A stretch of 64,000 nucleotides of DNA from Hirsutella rhossiliensis (Eukaryota; Ascomycota; Sordariomycetes; Hypocreales; Ophiocordycipitaceae), in assembly GCF_020360975.1 (NCBI RefSeq), contig NW_025408667.1, positions 11,656,001-11,720,000 on the forward strand, written 5' to 3'. Positions 41,520-53,298 of the stretch are shown piece by piece. The notes beneath the pieces were generated by a model. It saw nothing but the letters and a program-made list of their open reading frames with translations. It searched no databases and had not been told where the DNA came from. The position numbers and the translations under genes are program-made. Numbering within the stretch: position 1 is the stretch's first letter; each line of letters begins with the position of its first letter.

Positions 41520-42897
41520 TTACTTTCCCGAATAAGATCCAGGAGATTTGGGTGTATCAGAAGACTTGGACGATAGCATGAAGCCTCGCCCGTACCTTGC
41601 CCCAAATTGGGACCTGGCCTCTGTTTTGGCACCGACATCAGGTCCAGGATACGCATTGTCTTGCGATTGAGATTCCTCCTCCTTGGGCCTTTGGATATTA
41701 AGTGTGATCATGTCCCGTGATATCTGCCGGACAGTTTCATCACTAACGTGACCCCCTACTTGCCTGCTCCTCCATCCAAGTCCCTTGTTTTGTCCGTGAA
41801 TCGTCTTTCCGTCAGTCGAAACCATGAACTGCATGGCGTCGCCTGTAGCGTAGTTGTCAATAACGCTAATGTTTTCCTTTAAGCGCTCGTTTGCTTCAGA
41901 ACAAATGCTCAAGCTTTGGCGCGCGTTTTCCATTCTTCCCGCAGCCTCGCAATCTCGGAAGTATCCCCAGAAGCAGGCACTTTCATTATTTTCCCATCAA
42001 GCGATCGAACAAATCCTTCTCGTGTTGTTCCAGTTTCACGACTGTGTTGTCAAGGGTCTTCCTGCACCCATTCAGACCCTCATTGACGAGCATTTCTGGA
42101 ACGTAGCTGGCTCTTCATTTTCGGACGAGCTTCCACTGCGTTTGGTGGCCAGCTGAAATTCATCGATATGCTTCGACAGTTGGTCACAAATTTCAAGGCA
42201 TCGCTGCGTGCTCAATCGCTCTTCCTGCATGGTTTGCAATTCTGGCGCGCCTGAGCCGGTCTCCGATATGGCGTCTGCGAGAAAACACCTATTTTCTCGT
42301 CGATACTTTCGAGGTGAGCCCGGAGGTCACTGTGCGCTGTCTCGACAAGGTCTTTGTAGCTTCAAATGGTCTCGGCGGTGGCAGAGCATACGCGGCTACA
42401 TTCACAGCATAAACATTAGAGTTGTTACTGAATGGTTTATTTTATGGAGGGTGGTGGCTTGCAGACCGTGAAACGTACAGATTGGCGTCAGTGAGGGCAA
42501 TAGTGATTGTCGACTTGTAGCCGGATAACAACCGCCTAAATCCGTCGATATCATCACCCATGTACTTGAGTTTAGCCCACCCCCCGAAAGGTCGTCCGAG
42601 TCCCCCCCCGGACTGCGACACGCATTTCATGAGTTCCTGATTGAACTCTGCACAGGCATGGCCGCATCGCAGCAACGGTCGATCGAGCGCTGAGAGGTCG
42701 ACAGTATGGACGGCACTGACCGTCTCCGTAAGTGGGCCTAAGACTCCGCTCAAAGCTTCAAGCTCGTCAATGAGATCGCGCACACGTTTGGGACGGTCTC
42801 GAAAACTCTGGACAGTGCTGTAAAGCGTAATGCTGGATTGGAGGGCGAACGTAGCCAGGGCCAATAGCCCGGAAGCCAGTCCTACCGGCTCGGCCAT
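41520..42897 (-). pseudogene. Fungal N-terminal-domain protein (azaphilone-cluster-L-like), decayed
   Basis: Exon 1 (42897-42479) starts MAEPVGLASGLLALATFALQ and carries the signature fungal N-terminal domain (LIDELEALSGVLGPLTETVS, CGHACAEFNQELMKC, YMGDDIDGFRRLLSGYKSTI, ITIALTDANL). An 83-nt intron (GTACGT...TGTAG, 42396-42478) follows. Exon 2 reads SATAETI-stop-SYKDLVETAH and LRAHLESIDEKI, then after shifts QEERLSTQRCLEICDQLSKH, and ends with the clean 137-residue part 41933-41520 (ARQSLSICSEANERLKENIS, MVSTDGKTIHGQNKGLGWRS, GARYGRGF). These blocks are known to me from a widespread fungal family of unknown function. One nonsense codon and at least three shifts make it a pseudogene. Confidence 0.8.
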
Positions 42898-44285
42898 CGC
42901 GGTGGACGGCCTCAGGCATGAAGAGCGTGTAGGAAGATCGCAGGAAGGTGTAACAAATAGTTGTGGGGTGATCGCTCGTTTTATGATCTGCGAGGCGGTG
43001 CCTAGAGCTTCTTTGCCATACTTGATTGGTTCATCTCAGCCGAATGCCCCACGTGACCTGGCAGGTGACCTACTCCGCCCTTCCTGCTGCGCCGTTCCAA
43101 CAAACATGCTATATTACCGAAATTCTGCCTTACGACAATAAGCGGGAACGCCAGTGCGCCAATCAGTGGAGTTCGTGCGCCAGGGGGGTACCATGATTTG
43201 CCGCTTCTTAACTGGCTCAGCACAGAGCAAGGTGAATACGTGCAAAAAACAATTCTTTGACTTTCCGGCCAAATTTTCGAAACGGCCACTGAAACTGAAA
43301 CACCCATACCATGAAAATCGCCTCGACCGCCGTCCCCTGCCCACGGAAGTGCAGCCGCGCGCACGTTGCTGCGGGTGCGCTACGTGGCTGCAAAGATGGC
43401 GAGAACAGGCGGAAAATTCGCTCTGCTTGCGCTGGAGCCCCCCAACGGGAACCTTGGTCGGCGGGTTGACCGGGGTAATTAGCGCCATGCGCCAACCTGA
43501 CGTGACTTAATTCAGGGCTGCAAATATAATCGTAGGCTTTAACCGTGCCGTACCTTCCTCTCTCCACATTCTGCTCCACTTTCTTTCGTCCCATGCAGAA
43601 ACCTGATTCCCCCCCCCCTATAAGTGCAAAATATGGTCAAGGACGAGGAAGGCGGCGGCAACAAAGAGTGCACCCCGTGCCGCTTTGGTTATTCATGACT
43701 CGTGATTGGTGAGCACTATCGTTGCGTTGTTGGTCTGCTGTGCTGCTAATGCATCATCGCAGTTCGTTGTTGGGCTCCACTTTAACCTACTGGGATGCAC
43801 CAGCGTACCACAGAGCGTGGACCAGACGGAAGGAACGTCATCTGGACTATGGAGGCTTAGTGCGATCGATAAGAGCTAGCGTAGGATTTTGAGAGTGACA
43901 GGTCAGTCTGCAGGTCCAGGCAGCATCCAAAACACATTGTCTGTAGATTAGTTGGTTCCCATCGACTGGAGTAACCCTACATACATTCGATGTGTAACAC
44001 GTGAATGCGGCTCGCTGTGCGACTGCGGCAAAGTCGCCTCCTTCCTCGCTCCACCTCTTATTGCGAAGCGGCAGTTGGGGCAGTATTACTCGTCTTCGCT
44101 TATCGATATGGAAGCCAAATAGCTCACAACTGTCGCCCGGTTCTAGTTCAAAATACGACATGCTCCCATGTAGACGCAGTCTTCGCCGAAAAGGGAACCA
44201 TGCACCTCGTGTATGACTCCGTTACAGTACTAGTTGCAAGGCTGCAACAAACCAAGAACCAACAACCGGCCTCTAAGGCCAACCG
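42898..44285. other. Spacer upstream of the N-terminal-domain gene
   Basis: It would include the promoter of the minus-strand pseudogene. Frames at 43002-43594 and 43847-44346 show no recognisable domain. Confidence 0.35.
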
Positions 44286-44288
44286 GAG

Positions 44289-44740
44289 GTGTCCCGCCCC
44301 TGTAGGGCATTCACTGCCCACCCTTCAGCACGAGCGTGCATCATGAAAAGGATGTGGGGCCTGGCTGCAGTGCAATGTCTTGCAGAACAAATGCTATTGG
44401 AAGTGGAAGCACAATGTGGCTGCAGCGTGGCAGCTCGCACGCAGAGCGATGACATCAAGTGGATTACGAGCCCAATAAGCCACAGCGACGAGGTGAAAAT
44501 GTTACCGCCGACGACGCACGAGACAGGCTGGCCGATCCGGAGCATGCTCTGGATGCGATGTGACCTTCAGGCGGAGCAGGTGGCAACGCATTCAGCGGAT
44601 TTGACGGCGCCACTCCTGCGGCTGCCGGATCGAGACCTGATGGTAGTATCGGTGTACGCAGAGGGGAAGAGTGGGGGAGGCAATGTAGATATGATCGTAT
44701 CGAGGTACTATGAAGTACAACAGGAGAGAGGAGGAGGAAG
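44289..44740 (+). pseudogene. LINE endonuclease fragment, plus strand
   Basis: The frame contains TTHETGWPIRSMLWMRCDLQ, AEQVATHSADLTAPLLRLPD and DLMVVSVYAEGKSGGGNVDM. This is the central part of the apurinic-type endonuclease domain of fungal LINEs (the AEQ...SADLTA..LRLPDR...VSVYVEG block). It has lost the catalytic D-N-R-H and G-S-D-H regions. It is a diverged inverted copy of part of 46700-46970. Confidence 0.6.
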
Positions 44741-44899
44741 GAAGGGAAGCTGGGCGACGCGGGGTCTCGGAGTCGTTGGTGATAAAGTGACCGGGAGCCA
44801 GAATCTACATTGCCAGACAGCGTCCGCTTCGAGATGCATTTCAGCAGCTCTACTTTTGGGTACATGTATATAGTCACCCATAGTTCCGTGTTGCTCCTA

Positions 44900-45590
44900 A
44901 TACTGTAGTTGGTTCTCAATGCGAGGTGGTGACCGCAAGGTGGATGTGCGTTGCTGCAAGTGGGTGCTTCTGACTGTCCCGGGTGGTGTGAGTCATCTTG
45001 GACGGCACTGCAGCTGCAGATCGTAGCCCCGTCACATCCTCTCCCTGTGCATTAGCGGATGTTTGCCTGCATCAAACTGCAGCCACCATTGTGATGGATG
45101 CCAGTCTTTCTGCATGAACCCCGGTATGTACATACAGTACAGTACGAGCCTTTTAACGTGTCAAATTACCAGCTGTCGCACAAGAGAAGTTCGGGGGAGA
45201 AGGATGGGCACAAAAAACGCGGGGTGTCGCTCCTAGGCCCTTTCGCCCATTATGGGTGCCTGGGTTCCCGTTACGTACCTGCGGCCGATTCTGGCTTCAC
45301 AACAGTGCAGCAAGTCCTCGTCTTGGGCGACTGACAGCACCTTCACTTCTCGCTGCTTGGTAGTACTGAGCTGTAAGGACTGCAACCCCTTCTTAATAAG
45401 CAATATCGTCTTCACTGCAGCCAGAAAGTGAGCTGGCGCCGAGTAGTATTGCTGCCCCCAACCAGGCAGCAGCGGAAGGGTCTAGGAGCGACACCCCGAG
45501 TTTCCTCGCTCAACCCGTTCCCCCGCAACTTGTCTCTACAACAGTTGGTAATCTGGTCATGCCAGCCCTCCACGAACGTCTTGACTTCAC
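44900..45590. other. Spacer between LINE and Helitron scraps
   Basis: No gene recognised. Confidence 0.35.
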
Positions 45591-45597
45591 CATCACT

Positions 45598-46415
45598 CTA
45601 CCGCGGGGTTGCAACGTTTCCCCGCTCACAGACCAGCGCACCGGTATGACATGGAAACACGTTCTGACGAAGATAGCGCATGGTATAATCAGCGCGTCTT
45701 TCTTCTGCCAATTCATCCGAAACTGGCCATGGACGAACCGATCCGCTTGCTTGGCAGTCGCACCTCGTCGGGATCTCTCGCCGTGTTCGCGGCCGCCCCT
45801 TGGTCTTTGGAGAACCCGCATGTGGAGTGGATCGTGATACTGTTGATCCGGACTGCGGCAATCCCTGACGTCGCCATGATCAGCGGCGATTCGAAAGGCT
45901 CCTCCTACTGAACAACTCGACGAGTGCCTCGATGATTCGCGACTTGCCGGTCCCGCCTCGCCGCCGATGAACTGGCAGAGCTGGCCGACGTCGCCTCCGT
46001 CGTTTTGTCGTATCAAATCGAGCTGGCGGCATATGATTGAGAAAACGATAGACTGCGTTTTGTTCAGCGTCAGCCGTGTCGCCAACTCTCTGCCCGCCGC
46101 TGAGAAAGAGGTTCCCGCCATTGTTGTTGCATTCGAGCCTGACGAGCGATACATAGTCGTACAGGCATAGGCCTCGCAGGCGCTCTCCACGGTGCTGATA
46201 CGCCTCGACGTGGGAGATCCTGGGGCCTGCTTCTTCGACGACAACCGACTCACCCAGGGGATCATCTGTGACCCTACGCCACTTTCCTGTCGAAAGACGT
46301 GCCAGTACAACAGGTATGTGTTTAGGTACGCCCAGGCGCTGCTGTTGGTAAATTCGGCTGGAGATCCTAGAAGAGCGACGACCTCGGCCTGCAACAGGGA
46401 CGCTCCGTCAACACA
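45598..46415 (-). pseudogene. Helitron helicase remnant related to Helitron-2
   Basis: Reading right to left it shows AEVVALLGSPAEFTNSSAWA then YLNTYLLYWHVFR, AACEAY/CLYDY-type scraps, AGRELATRLTLNKTQSIVFS, IICRQLDLIRQ, QLCQFIGGE, and FRMNWQKKDALIIP. Each block has a clear counterpart in Helitron-2 (56270-57720: VEVIAHLLGYPAEFSSGSAW; AGRELAGQLTLNEKQAIALL; SRMDWQEKEVLVID). The Walker A lysine region and everything after Walker B are destroyed by frameshifts. It is a short inverted relative of the element 10 kb to the right. Confidence 0.7.
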
Positions 46416-46985
46416 CGGTTCGCCACCCTCGTCAAAAACTATATGGTCTGATCCGTGCTCCATGGGGTGTATGTTGCATATCACCATCTCGTCTGCCAGT
46501 TCGGCCAACGCAAGCACTAGATCAATCGTGCTTTCCGAGTCTCGGCCCTGCCACGTTTTGGTGCCTCGCGGTAGCAGGCTGCAGAGCCCACAGTCATTAA
46601 TCAGGTCGATGATCGACTGCGCTTCCCCTTCTCTTCTCGCCGTTACCTCGTCGCCTCCCCAGAGTAGATCGTGGCGATTAAAGTCACCAGCGACGACGAA
46701 GTCTGCTCGCCGTCCAGTTCACCGCGGAAGCCCGCTACTAATCCATACATCTCTCTTACCGCTCTCGACAGCGCCTCCTCGCTCTTCCCCTCTACGTACA
46801 CCGACGATACCATTAGATATCAGTCTGGTAGCCGAAGGATTGCCGCTGTCAAATCCGCTGACTGCGTTGCCGCTTGCTCCGCCTCGAGGTCACTCCGACC
46901 CAGAGCATGGTCCTGATCGGTATCATTCTCACCAGCTGCTGTGGCTTATTGGGCTCGTAATTATCCTGTTGTTTTATCCTCCTCG
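46416..46985 (-). pseudogene. LINE endonuclease fragment joined to the Helitron remnant
   Basis: On the minus strand: LEAEQAATQSADLTAAILRL, SVYVEGKSEEALSRAVREMY, GDFNRHDLLWGGDEVTARRE (catalytic D-x-N-R-H), STIDLVLALAELADEM and HPMEHGSDHIV (catalytic S-D-H). This is a near-complete LINE endonuclease C-terminal half in two or three frames. It runs without an intervening stop into the Helitron remnant at about 46415, giving a chimeric 335-codon frame. Confidence 0.72.
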
Positions 46986-47260
46986 CTTACGGTTCAGAGA
47001 TGGCCAATGCACGGTAGCCCTTGAGATCTTCGTCGTTCATCAGGCTCAGCTGCACCGCGTGTTGCTTTCTAATGTTAAGCCGCAGCAGGCGAAAGCTCGT
47101 GCACTGTTACGTGATGACCGTTTCGGCAATTCGGGCTGAATGAGGAAGGCAAATCATCCAGGCTTTTTGAGATCTAGTGGCAAATGTCGTCTAAATCTGA
47201 CCCACGAGAAGGCAATTATCGGCCAGATTTGAGATGTCTGCCTAGAAAACCGGCAGGAGA

Positions 47261-49276
47261 CTAGGTAATACCGCGCCGTGCACCCTGCTGCTCAAAAGCG
47301 ATCGCATCCTCCACAGCTTTCCCCGCCAAAAATTTGTACTCTTCATCTAGTCTCTCCGTCGCGGCAATAACTGCATTCTCCTTGTTTTGTAGCTCCGTTC
47401 TCTGGGCTGCTATTTCCCGAAGAGCTTCTTTTGACCTTGACCGCAAAACGTGCTTGTTACGCTCCAGTTCATTCATAGTCGCTTGCGTCTTCTGTCGGAG
47501 CATAGCAATCTCCATACTGCGCCCGAAATCTCTTAAGAGCGTTGCCAATGCCTCAGCATCCAGCAAGAACTTTTCCATGCCCTTCGTGTTAACTTGACGC
47601 CGATGAACAGCGCTATGCCGAATGTTGGCAACAGAGCGGAAGAGGCTGTCCAACTGCTTTCCATTGCTCTCCATATCCGAGAAGCCTTTCTGGCGCTTTG
47701 AAAGTTCACCAATCCAGCGATTTAGCTCAACTAACTCCGCGCAATCCCATCCACGTTAGTGAAGAGTATCAGGCATCACTCGTTTTCCAAACTCGAAGCA
47801 AGTCTCTTCCAAAACATGTTGCAAGTGCACCAAAAGCTGGTGCTGAGTCTTGAAGGGAGATAGGTCGGCGTCGCAGTCTCGTAGGGTCGATGAGTGACGT
47901 CTCCATGGGCAGGCGGCAGCGGGACCAAGCCTGCACCGGTTTGCAAGATCATATAATCGTGTTTCAGGGTACGTTCCGTATGGGAAATATCTGACGCAGA
48001 ATACCGCGCCCGGAGCTCGGTCGGCTCGACCGCCAATTTGAGCTGTGTGACCTGCGTCTCGACGGAAACATCATGCGAATCCCCATTCACCTCCCGAAGG
48101 TTATTGCCATTTTCAACCAACCTTGATACATCTCTGGTGAGGGCGTATGGGGCTCGGGCAAATAGGTCCAACGTCCTAGGCGTGCTGCTGTTGGTATGGT
48201 TCGTTTGTGTGGAATCGTCGTTTTCGCACCCTTCGTCATTGAGCGGCGGTCGTGCACCTTGGTTCCTGCCTCGTACAGGAGTCGTTTCGAGTGCGGCCAC
48301 TTGCTCCTCTGTCGTGCACAGTTCCATTGTCGATGCTTCTGACTGATAGTTGTTGCCGTGCTTGCTCGACGACTCAACCGACTGTACGTACCGAATATGT
48401 CAGTTTTCATCATGTGAGACCTTCAACTTGGCAGCATACCTACAGAAAGCTGTAAGGTGTGACAGTCAAGAGCTTGTCGCCAGTGAAGCGCATCCGGAAT
48501 TCGATCATCGCCCGACCCCATCCAATGGTGGACAGTTGCTCGCATAGCAACACTGACAACGTTAATGACATCCACTAGGGCATCTGTAAGTCCTAGTAAT
48601 CACAGAGAATACCCATGTTAGGACAGTCTCAACTCACTGTGGTTCGAAGCTATCAACTCATTGTGGCTGTAATGAGGCGACAACTCTGATACCAGCTTCT
48701 CGTGATCGACAATATTCGCAGGAAGTTCATCCGGGGAGTACATCCAGCAGACGCGCGCATAGACGTGAGACTCGTCCGATGCCCTGATCTCGAGGATCTT
48801 GGCCACCCAACAGTCGGCGAGGCCCAGCACGCGTTGATGTTGAGGATCCTCGCTAGCAGCCTCTTGTCGTTCAACACTTTTGTCATTGGCAATGTACACG
48901 AAATCGTCGCTGTGGTACTTGACATTGTCTACTGTTGGGAAGACTTCAATACCGAACTTTTTTCCTGTGAAGCAGTGAGAAGTTCTGGGATCGCACTCAC
49001 AAACAAAACTTCTGTAGCGGGTCATACCGGACCATCGCTTGTACGGCTTGACGGTATACAACGTGTCCAACGACTGACACGTCTTGAACTTCCCAATGGG
49101 CTCGAATGGCGACACCTGGACGAGATATAACCTGCTTTTGTTTGGAACGCCACGCTTACGCTTTTTGGAGCTTGGTCCAGCTCCTCACAGGACCGCGCCG
49201 CGATTGTGGCCACAGTGAAGGGGCATTCTGCGCGGTTGTTTTCGATGGCGCGATGTCTCTTTCTTCCCGAGCTCAT
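47261..49276 (-). pseudogene. BAH-domain gene with three introns and a coiled-coil tail, one frameshift
   Basis: Exon 1 (49276-48638) starts MSSGRKRHRAIENNRAECPF and, after a frameshift near 49180, gives SSKKRKRG (basic patch), SRLYLVQVSPFEPIGKFKT, YHSDDFVYIANDKSVER, CWVAKILEIRASDESHVYAR and VCWMYSPDELPANI: a BAH domain, a chromatin reader. Intron 1 is 48575-48637 (63 nt, GTGAGT...CCTAG, CTAAC branch). Exon 2 (48574-48444) reads DVINVVSVAMRATVHHW and ALHWRQALDCHTLQLS, conserved after the BAH domain. Intron 2 is 48382-48443 (62 nt). Exon 3 (48381-47793) is disordered. Intron 3 is 47731-47792 (62 nt, CACTAAC branch). Exon 4 (47730-47261) encodes a coiled coil (FLLDAEALATLLRDFGRSME). All three junctions keep frame. 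The usual PHD finger after exon 2 is missing. The tail could be a separate gene. Confidence 0.7.
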
Positions 49277-49419
49277 GACCGACACTACTGTCGTGCGATG
49301 GAAATTCCGGGCGATTGCACGCGTGCGTTGCCGATTGCAGGCAACAGGCAACTGTCAAGTTGTCTGCTGCGGTGGTGTTGTTTAAGGTTAGGGGCTGAGC
49401 TGGATGAGATTTGCTAGAG

Positions 49420-49860
49420 ATCCGGCCACTTCTGCCTCATCAAGACCAGGCCGCTGCCAGGTTCTTCCGAGCCTCCTGCTGGATAACCCGATCACGTGCC
49501 ATGTACCTTTGGGTTGCCTAGGTGGTAATCCGTACAACACATTTTGTAAACGCACAACAGAATGTGGGGCAAATGTGGCGCCACATGGGCCACACTAAGG
49601 GCACGATGCTTCCCGCCTAAGGGCACGATGTTTAGTCCTATTTAGGCAAGTGCGCCGACGGGCGCGACAGCTGTACATTGCTGCACAGCCAATTTACTAC
49701 TACAACACAAGTCACACAGTTTGCGCGCGCCGCCACAACGCGACCGCGTCAAACGATAGATAGCACACTATCGTCGCCGCCCTTGACGCTCAATACCACA
49801 GTCTATCGTCACTCTATTATTACGCAACAACCAACGATGACCCCTATAGGCTGCCGTACC
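49420..49860. other. Spacer before the GC-rich block
   Basis: Simple sequence with two close GGGCACGATG(C/T)TT copies near 49598-49632. No gene recognised. Confidence 0.4.
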
Positions 49861-49861
49861 C

Positions 49862-50025
49862 CTAAAAGGGGCAGCAAGGGGGCATGCCGGGCATTATTTA
49901 TTTTTATTTATTAACGAATGAAAAGCGAGAACATCGACGAATCAAAAGCGAGAAAAGAACAACCGACGAATCAAAAGCGAGAACGCCAGCGAATCAGAGG
50001 GCGGCATTTGCGGGGGGGAAATCGA
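49862..50025 (+). repeat. Left copy of a 160-bp direct repeat (partner 59149-59308)
   Basis: Starts CTAAAAGGGGCAGCAAGG and ends GGGGGGGAAATCGA. It differs from the right copy by one base and a 4-bp insertion. It contains its own short tandem repeats GACGAATCAAAAGCGAGAAC. The similarity extends, with gaps, to about 50097. Confidence 0.95.
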
Positions 50026-50380
50026 CAGGTAAGGCAACCCTTCACAGGTAAGGCAACCCCTCATGGGTTGCGCAAAAAGCCTTGAGGAACGAAGACTGAG
50101 GATTGAGACAAACAAGACGAAGACAGAGGGCGAGAGCAAAGAACGCAAGCAGGCGGTAGCGCCAGGAACTAATGCATGCAAGAAGGTAGGCAAATAAATC
50201 GGCCATTCGGGCACCATCCCGCAGCGGGAAGAGGAGAAAAAGCAAGAAGGCAAATACAGCGATGATAACGGTTGCGGGGTAAGAGAGAGAAGGAGTATAA
50301 GAGAGGCACCAAGGCACGAATAGGAGAGCAGAAGCGTCTACCCTAGCTACCGATCGAGCAGTTAGGAAAACAACTACAGC

Positions 50381-50949
50381 ATGGCCACTTGCAACGTTTC
50401 CGTGGAGTTCTGGTGCGAATTCGGGGCCACGGAGCTGAAGTACAAGCATAGCATCCCGAAGACGCTCGTGACGCAGGTAGGCCAGGCGAGGCCGAACCAC
50501 GCAGCCAGTGCACTGTTCCTACAGTGGATAAGGCCGATCCTACGGGAGCACGAGGCAGCGTGTCGGAAGGCAGCAGGGTGCGCTGCGAGAGCTGCGGCGG
50601 ACTCGCAAAGGAGATTCTACAGAGCCCGATATCGTACCTACACGCAGAGAGGCCGTTTGTGCTCGTGGTCGTGTCGTCGTTCTGCGGCAAAGAAGGATGC
50701 GAAATTAGGACGAGGCAGGAAATGCAGGACACGATGGCAGAGGCGGGGCAGGCGGGCGGAAACAAGGGCGCGACGCAAATGCAAGGGCAGGATGCGCAGA
50801 GCACAGAGGGGAAGGTCTGCCGGGTTTGTGGAGAGATGGCGGGGGCGAGGAGGTGCAGCCGATGCCTGACGGTGGCGTACTGCAGCAGGCAACACCAAAA
50901 GGAGGACTGGAAGGTGCACAAGAAGGGATGCAAGCCAAAGGCAAGCTAG
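50381..50949 (+). pseudogene. MYND zinc-finger protein with a single frameshift
   Basis: ATG at 50381: MATCNVSVEFWCEFGATELK, then LQWIRPILREHEAACRKAAG. One missing base near 50578 shifts the frame to VRCESCGGLAKEILQSPISY, CGKEGCEIRTRQEMQ and a full MYND finger at residues near the C-terminus: CRVCGEMAGARRCSRCLTVA then YCSRQHQKEDWKVHKKGC (C-x2-C...C-x2-C...C-x3-H...H-x3-C). The order (helical N-part, short C-x2-C region, MYND at the end) is a known fungal MYND-protein layout; the function is probably protein binding. It lies between the direct repeat and the Helitron-2 coding region, so it may be cargo. Confidence 0.8.
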
Positions 50950-52240
50950 GGAGCTAGGGAGAGGAGGAAGGAAAGTAAAGGGACAAGGCATAACGCGCAG
51001 GACATAAACAAGGTCACGGAGAACAAATAGAGGCAGGCACTATCGTAAGAAATAGGTCGCAAGCTAAAGTTGTTGTTTCAAAAAGAGATAAACGTTGTAA
51101 TGTGTAGAGTAATGGTAATTTTGCAGCGATAAGTTTCGTTAGGAATAGCATCTCGAGAGGGAGAACGGTTTATTTTAGTAAAGGCAAGAGGCGTAAGAGA
51201 GCGATAGGTTTATAGTAGGCAGCTCATTTCTGCATGCGATAGCGGATAGGTCGAGCGGGCGGGTCGGAGGTGCTCGCGACAATAGAGTCAAGAGGGGAAC
51301 CCGGCTTGGCTGCCGGAGCGGGAACGGGCGGGACGCCGCTCGGTCGAGACGAAGAAGCGGCCGGCGGGGGAGAGGAGGAGGGGGCGGCGGAGCTGACGGT
51401 GTCCGAAGACGAGGAAGGCGGCGAATTCTGCTGCTGCAGCAAGCGCGCCCTCTTCATGGGCGTATCGGCAAGGGCCGGGTGGGAAGTTTAGTGTAAAAGA
51501 GAAGGGCCAGTGGCGATGGTGTGTAAGAGAAGTCAAAGGATTCTAAACAAAGACGCAACATGGCGTTAGTGGTAGGTTATATAAGGAGCCTTTGTAAAAG
51601 AGGGTTATAAGATGCGTATAGAGGAGAGTGCAATAAGAGAAGGAGAACTTTAAAGGCGGTCTAGTAAGATGTTGAGAGTTTTTAAGACAAGCAGGACGCG
51701 CGAAGCTATATTCGAGGAGAAGCAGGCAGCCCTATTCGCAACACGTGTAAGACATGGTTTTAAACTTCAGCGGGCAAGTGTCTAGGGGCATACGGAAGCT
51801 TTGACTGATAAGAGCTGGATGACAAGAAGGAAAAGCGTAGCATGCAAAGCATAGGCAAGAAGAAGCCGTCGCGGCGACGTACATATAAGGATCGGCCGAG
51901 GCCGTCTAGCCTATCGCATATAGCAGCAGGCAATGGCGGGCGGGCTTAATAGAAAGGCGGCGCCGGTATAATGCAAAGAGCAGCAGCACGCATATAGATA
52001 TAGTAGAGAGCTACGAGTAAGATATATAGACTTTTGTAGAGGATCCTATATGCGCAAGAGGGTGCCAGTCAGCAAGATAAGTGCAGGGCGAATAATCGAG
52101 GCAAGGATTTATACGCTGTTATTACACTTACGAGGATTTACGCCAGGGGCCTAGTGGCACCATAAGTAGGCAGGGCCAAAGAGGGCAGGTGCAAAAGAGG
52201 AAGACAAGACGTCCGTGGGGGCTTTGGTAGACCGGTGTCG
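50950..52240. other. Long non-coding stretch inside the GC-rich block
   Basis: Short frames on both strands, no motif. Many purine-rich AGGAGAA/GAAGGAG words. Confidence 0.4.
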
Positions 52241-52559
52241 CAATGAAGCCAGCCAACGGAAGGGACCAGTCCGGAGCGGGGGACGGGGCAAGCCCGGCGC
52301 CAGAAGCCTGCGCAGCGCCGTACACAGGACCAGAGTTCCAGCCGACCACAGCAGCGCCGGCACTTGCTAGCGGCGCCCCTCGGAGAGAGCAAGAAGAGGC
52401 GTCAAGGGAGGCGCCTCCGAGGCGAGGGCGGGGAAGACCGCCAGGACTAGGGAGATGGAGGATCAGCGCAGGCCGAGTCATGCCGCGGGATATCCAGCCT
52501 CGGCCGACACCAAGCGCGGCGGCAACTTGGCTGCCGCCGACACCGAGGGCGGCAGGGCA

Positions 52560-53010
52560 CTGGCTGCCGCAAGGCGTGCCCAGCGCCGTCTCGGCCTCAG
52601 GGAAAAGCCAGCGCGCACCAAGAGAAATCCGGCCTCTGCCGACAGTAGAGGCCGCCGGTCCTCGCCGCCGCCGACGAGAAGTTCGGACGTTCCGCGGGAC
52701 ATTCGGCCACAGCCGACATGGAGGGCCGCCGGCCCTTCGCCGCCGACGAGAAGTTCGGACGCGCCGCGGGATATCCAGGCTCTGTCGACACCGACGGCGG
52801 CAGGGCGCCGGCTGCCGCAAGGCGGGCCTAGCGCCGTCTCGGCCTCAGGGAAAAGCCAGCGCGCACCGAGGGAAATCCGGCCTCTGCCGACGGTGGAGGC
52901 CGCCGGGCCTTCGCCGCCGCCGACGAGAAGTTCGGACGTTCCGCGGGATATTCGGCCACAACCGACTTGGAGGGCCGCCGGCCCTTCGCCGCCGTCAAGC
53001 GGGACTAGCT
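52560..53010 (+). repeat. GC-rich tandem repeat, period 248 bp, with a shorter sub-repeat
   Basis: GCGCCGTCTCGGCCTCAGGG occurs at 52583 and again at 52831. The following 150 bp match closely. Inside, CGACGAGAAGTTCGGACG recurs at about 52672, 52744 and 52921. Since 248 is not a multiple of three, the long open frames over this region read the copies in different frames and are probably not a protein. Confidence 0.85.
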
Positions 53011-53298
53011 CGGCCGTAGTCTCGATCGGAAGCCAGCACTCGCCGCGAGCCATCCAGTCCCGGCCGGCCAGCAGGGCCGAGATCCCCGCCACAACTCCGG
53101 CCGCAGCCGGGCTGCTTGTTGGCGGCAGAGATAGCGCCTCGGCAGGTACGGTCGTAGAGCGAGGTAAAGGCGTGTAGCGGTGATAGCTAACCGGACGCAG
53201 GTAGATCGGCGATAAGACGGCAGGCGAGGAAGAGCAGAAGAGGAAACGCCATCTTAGTAGTGGGCAGGCCGAGCGGAAACGCGCCCGGTCGGTGAAAG

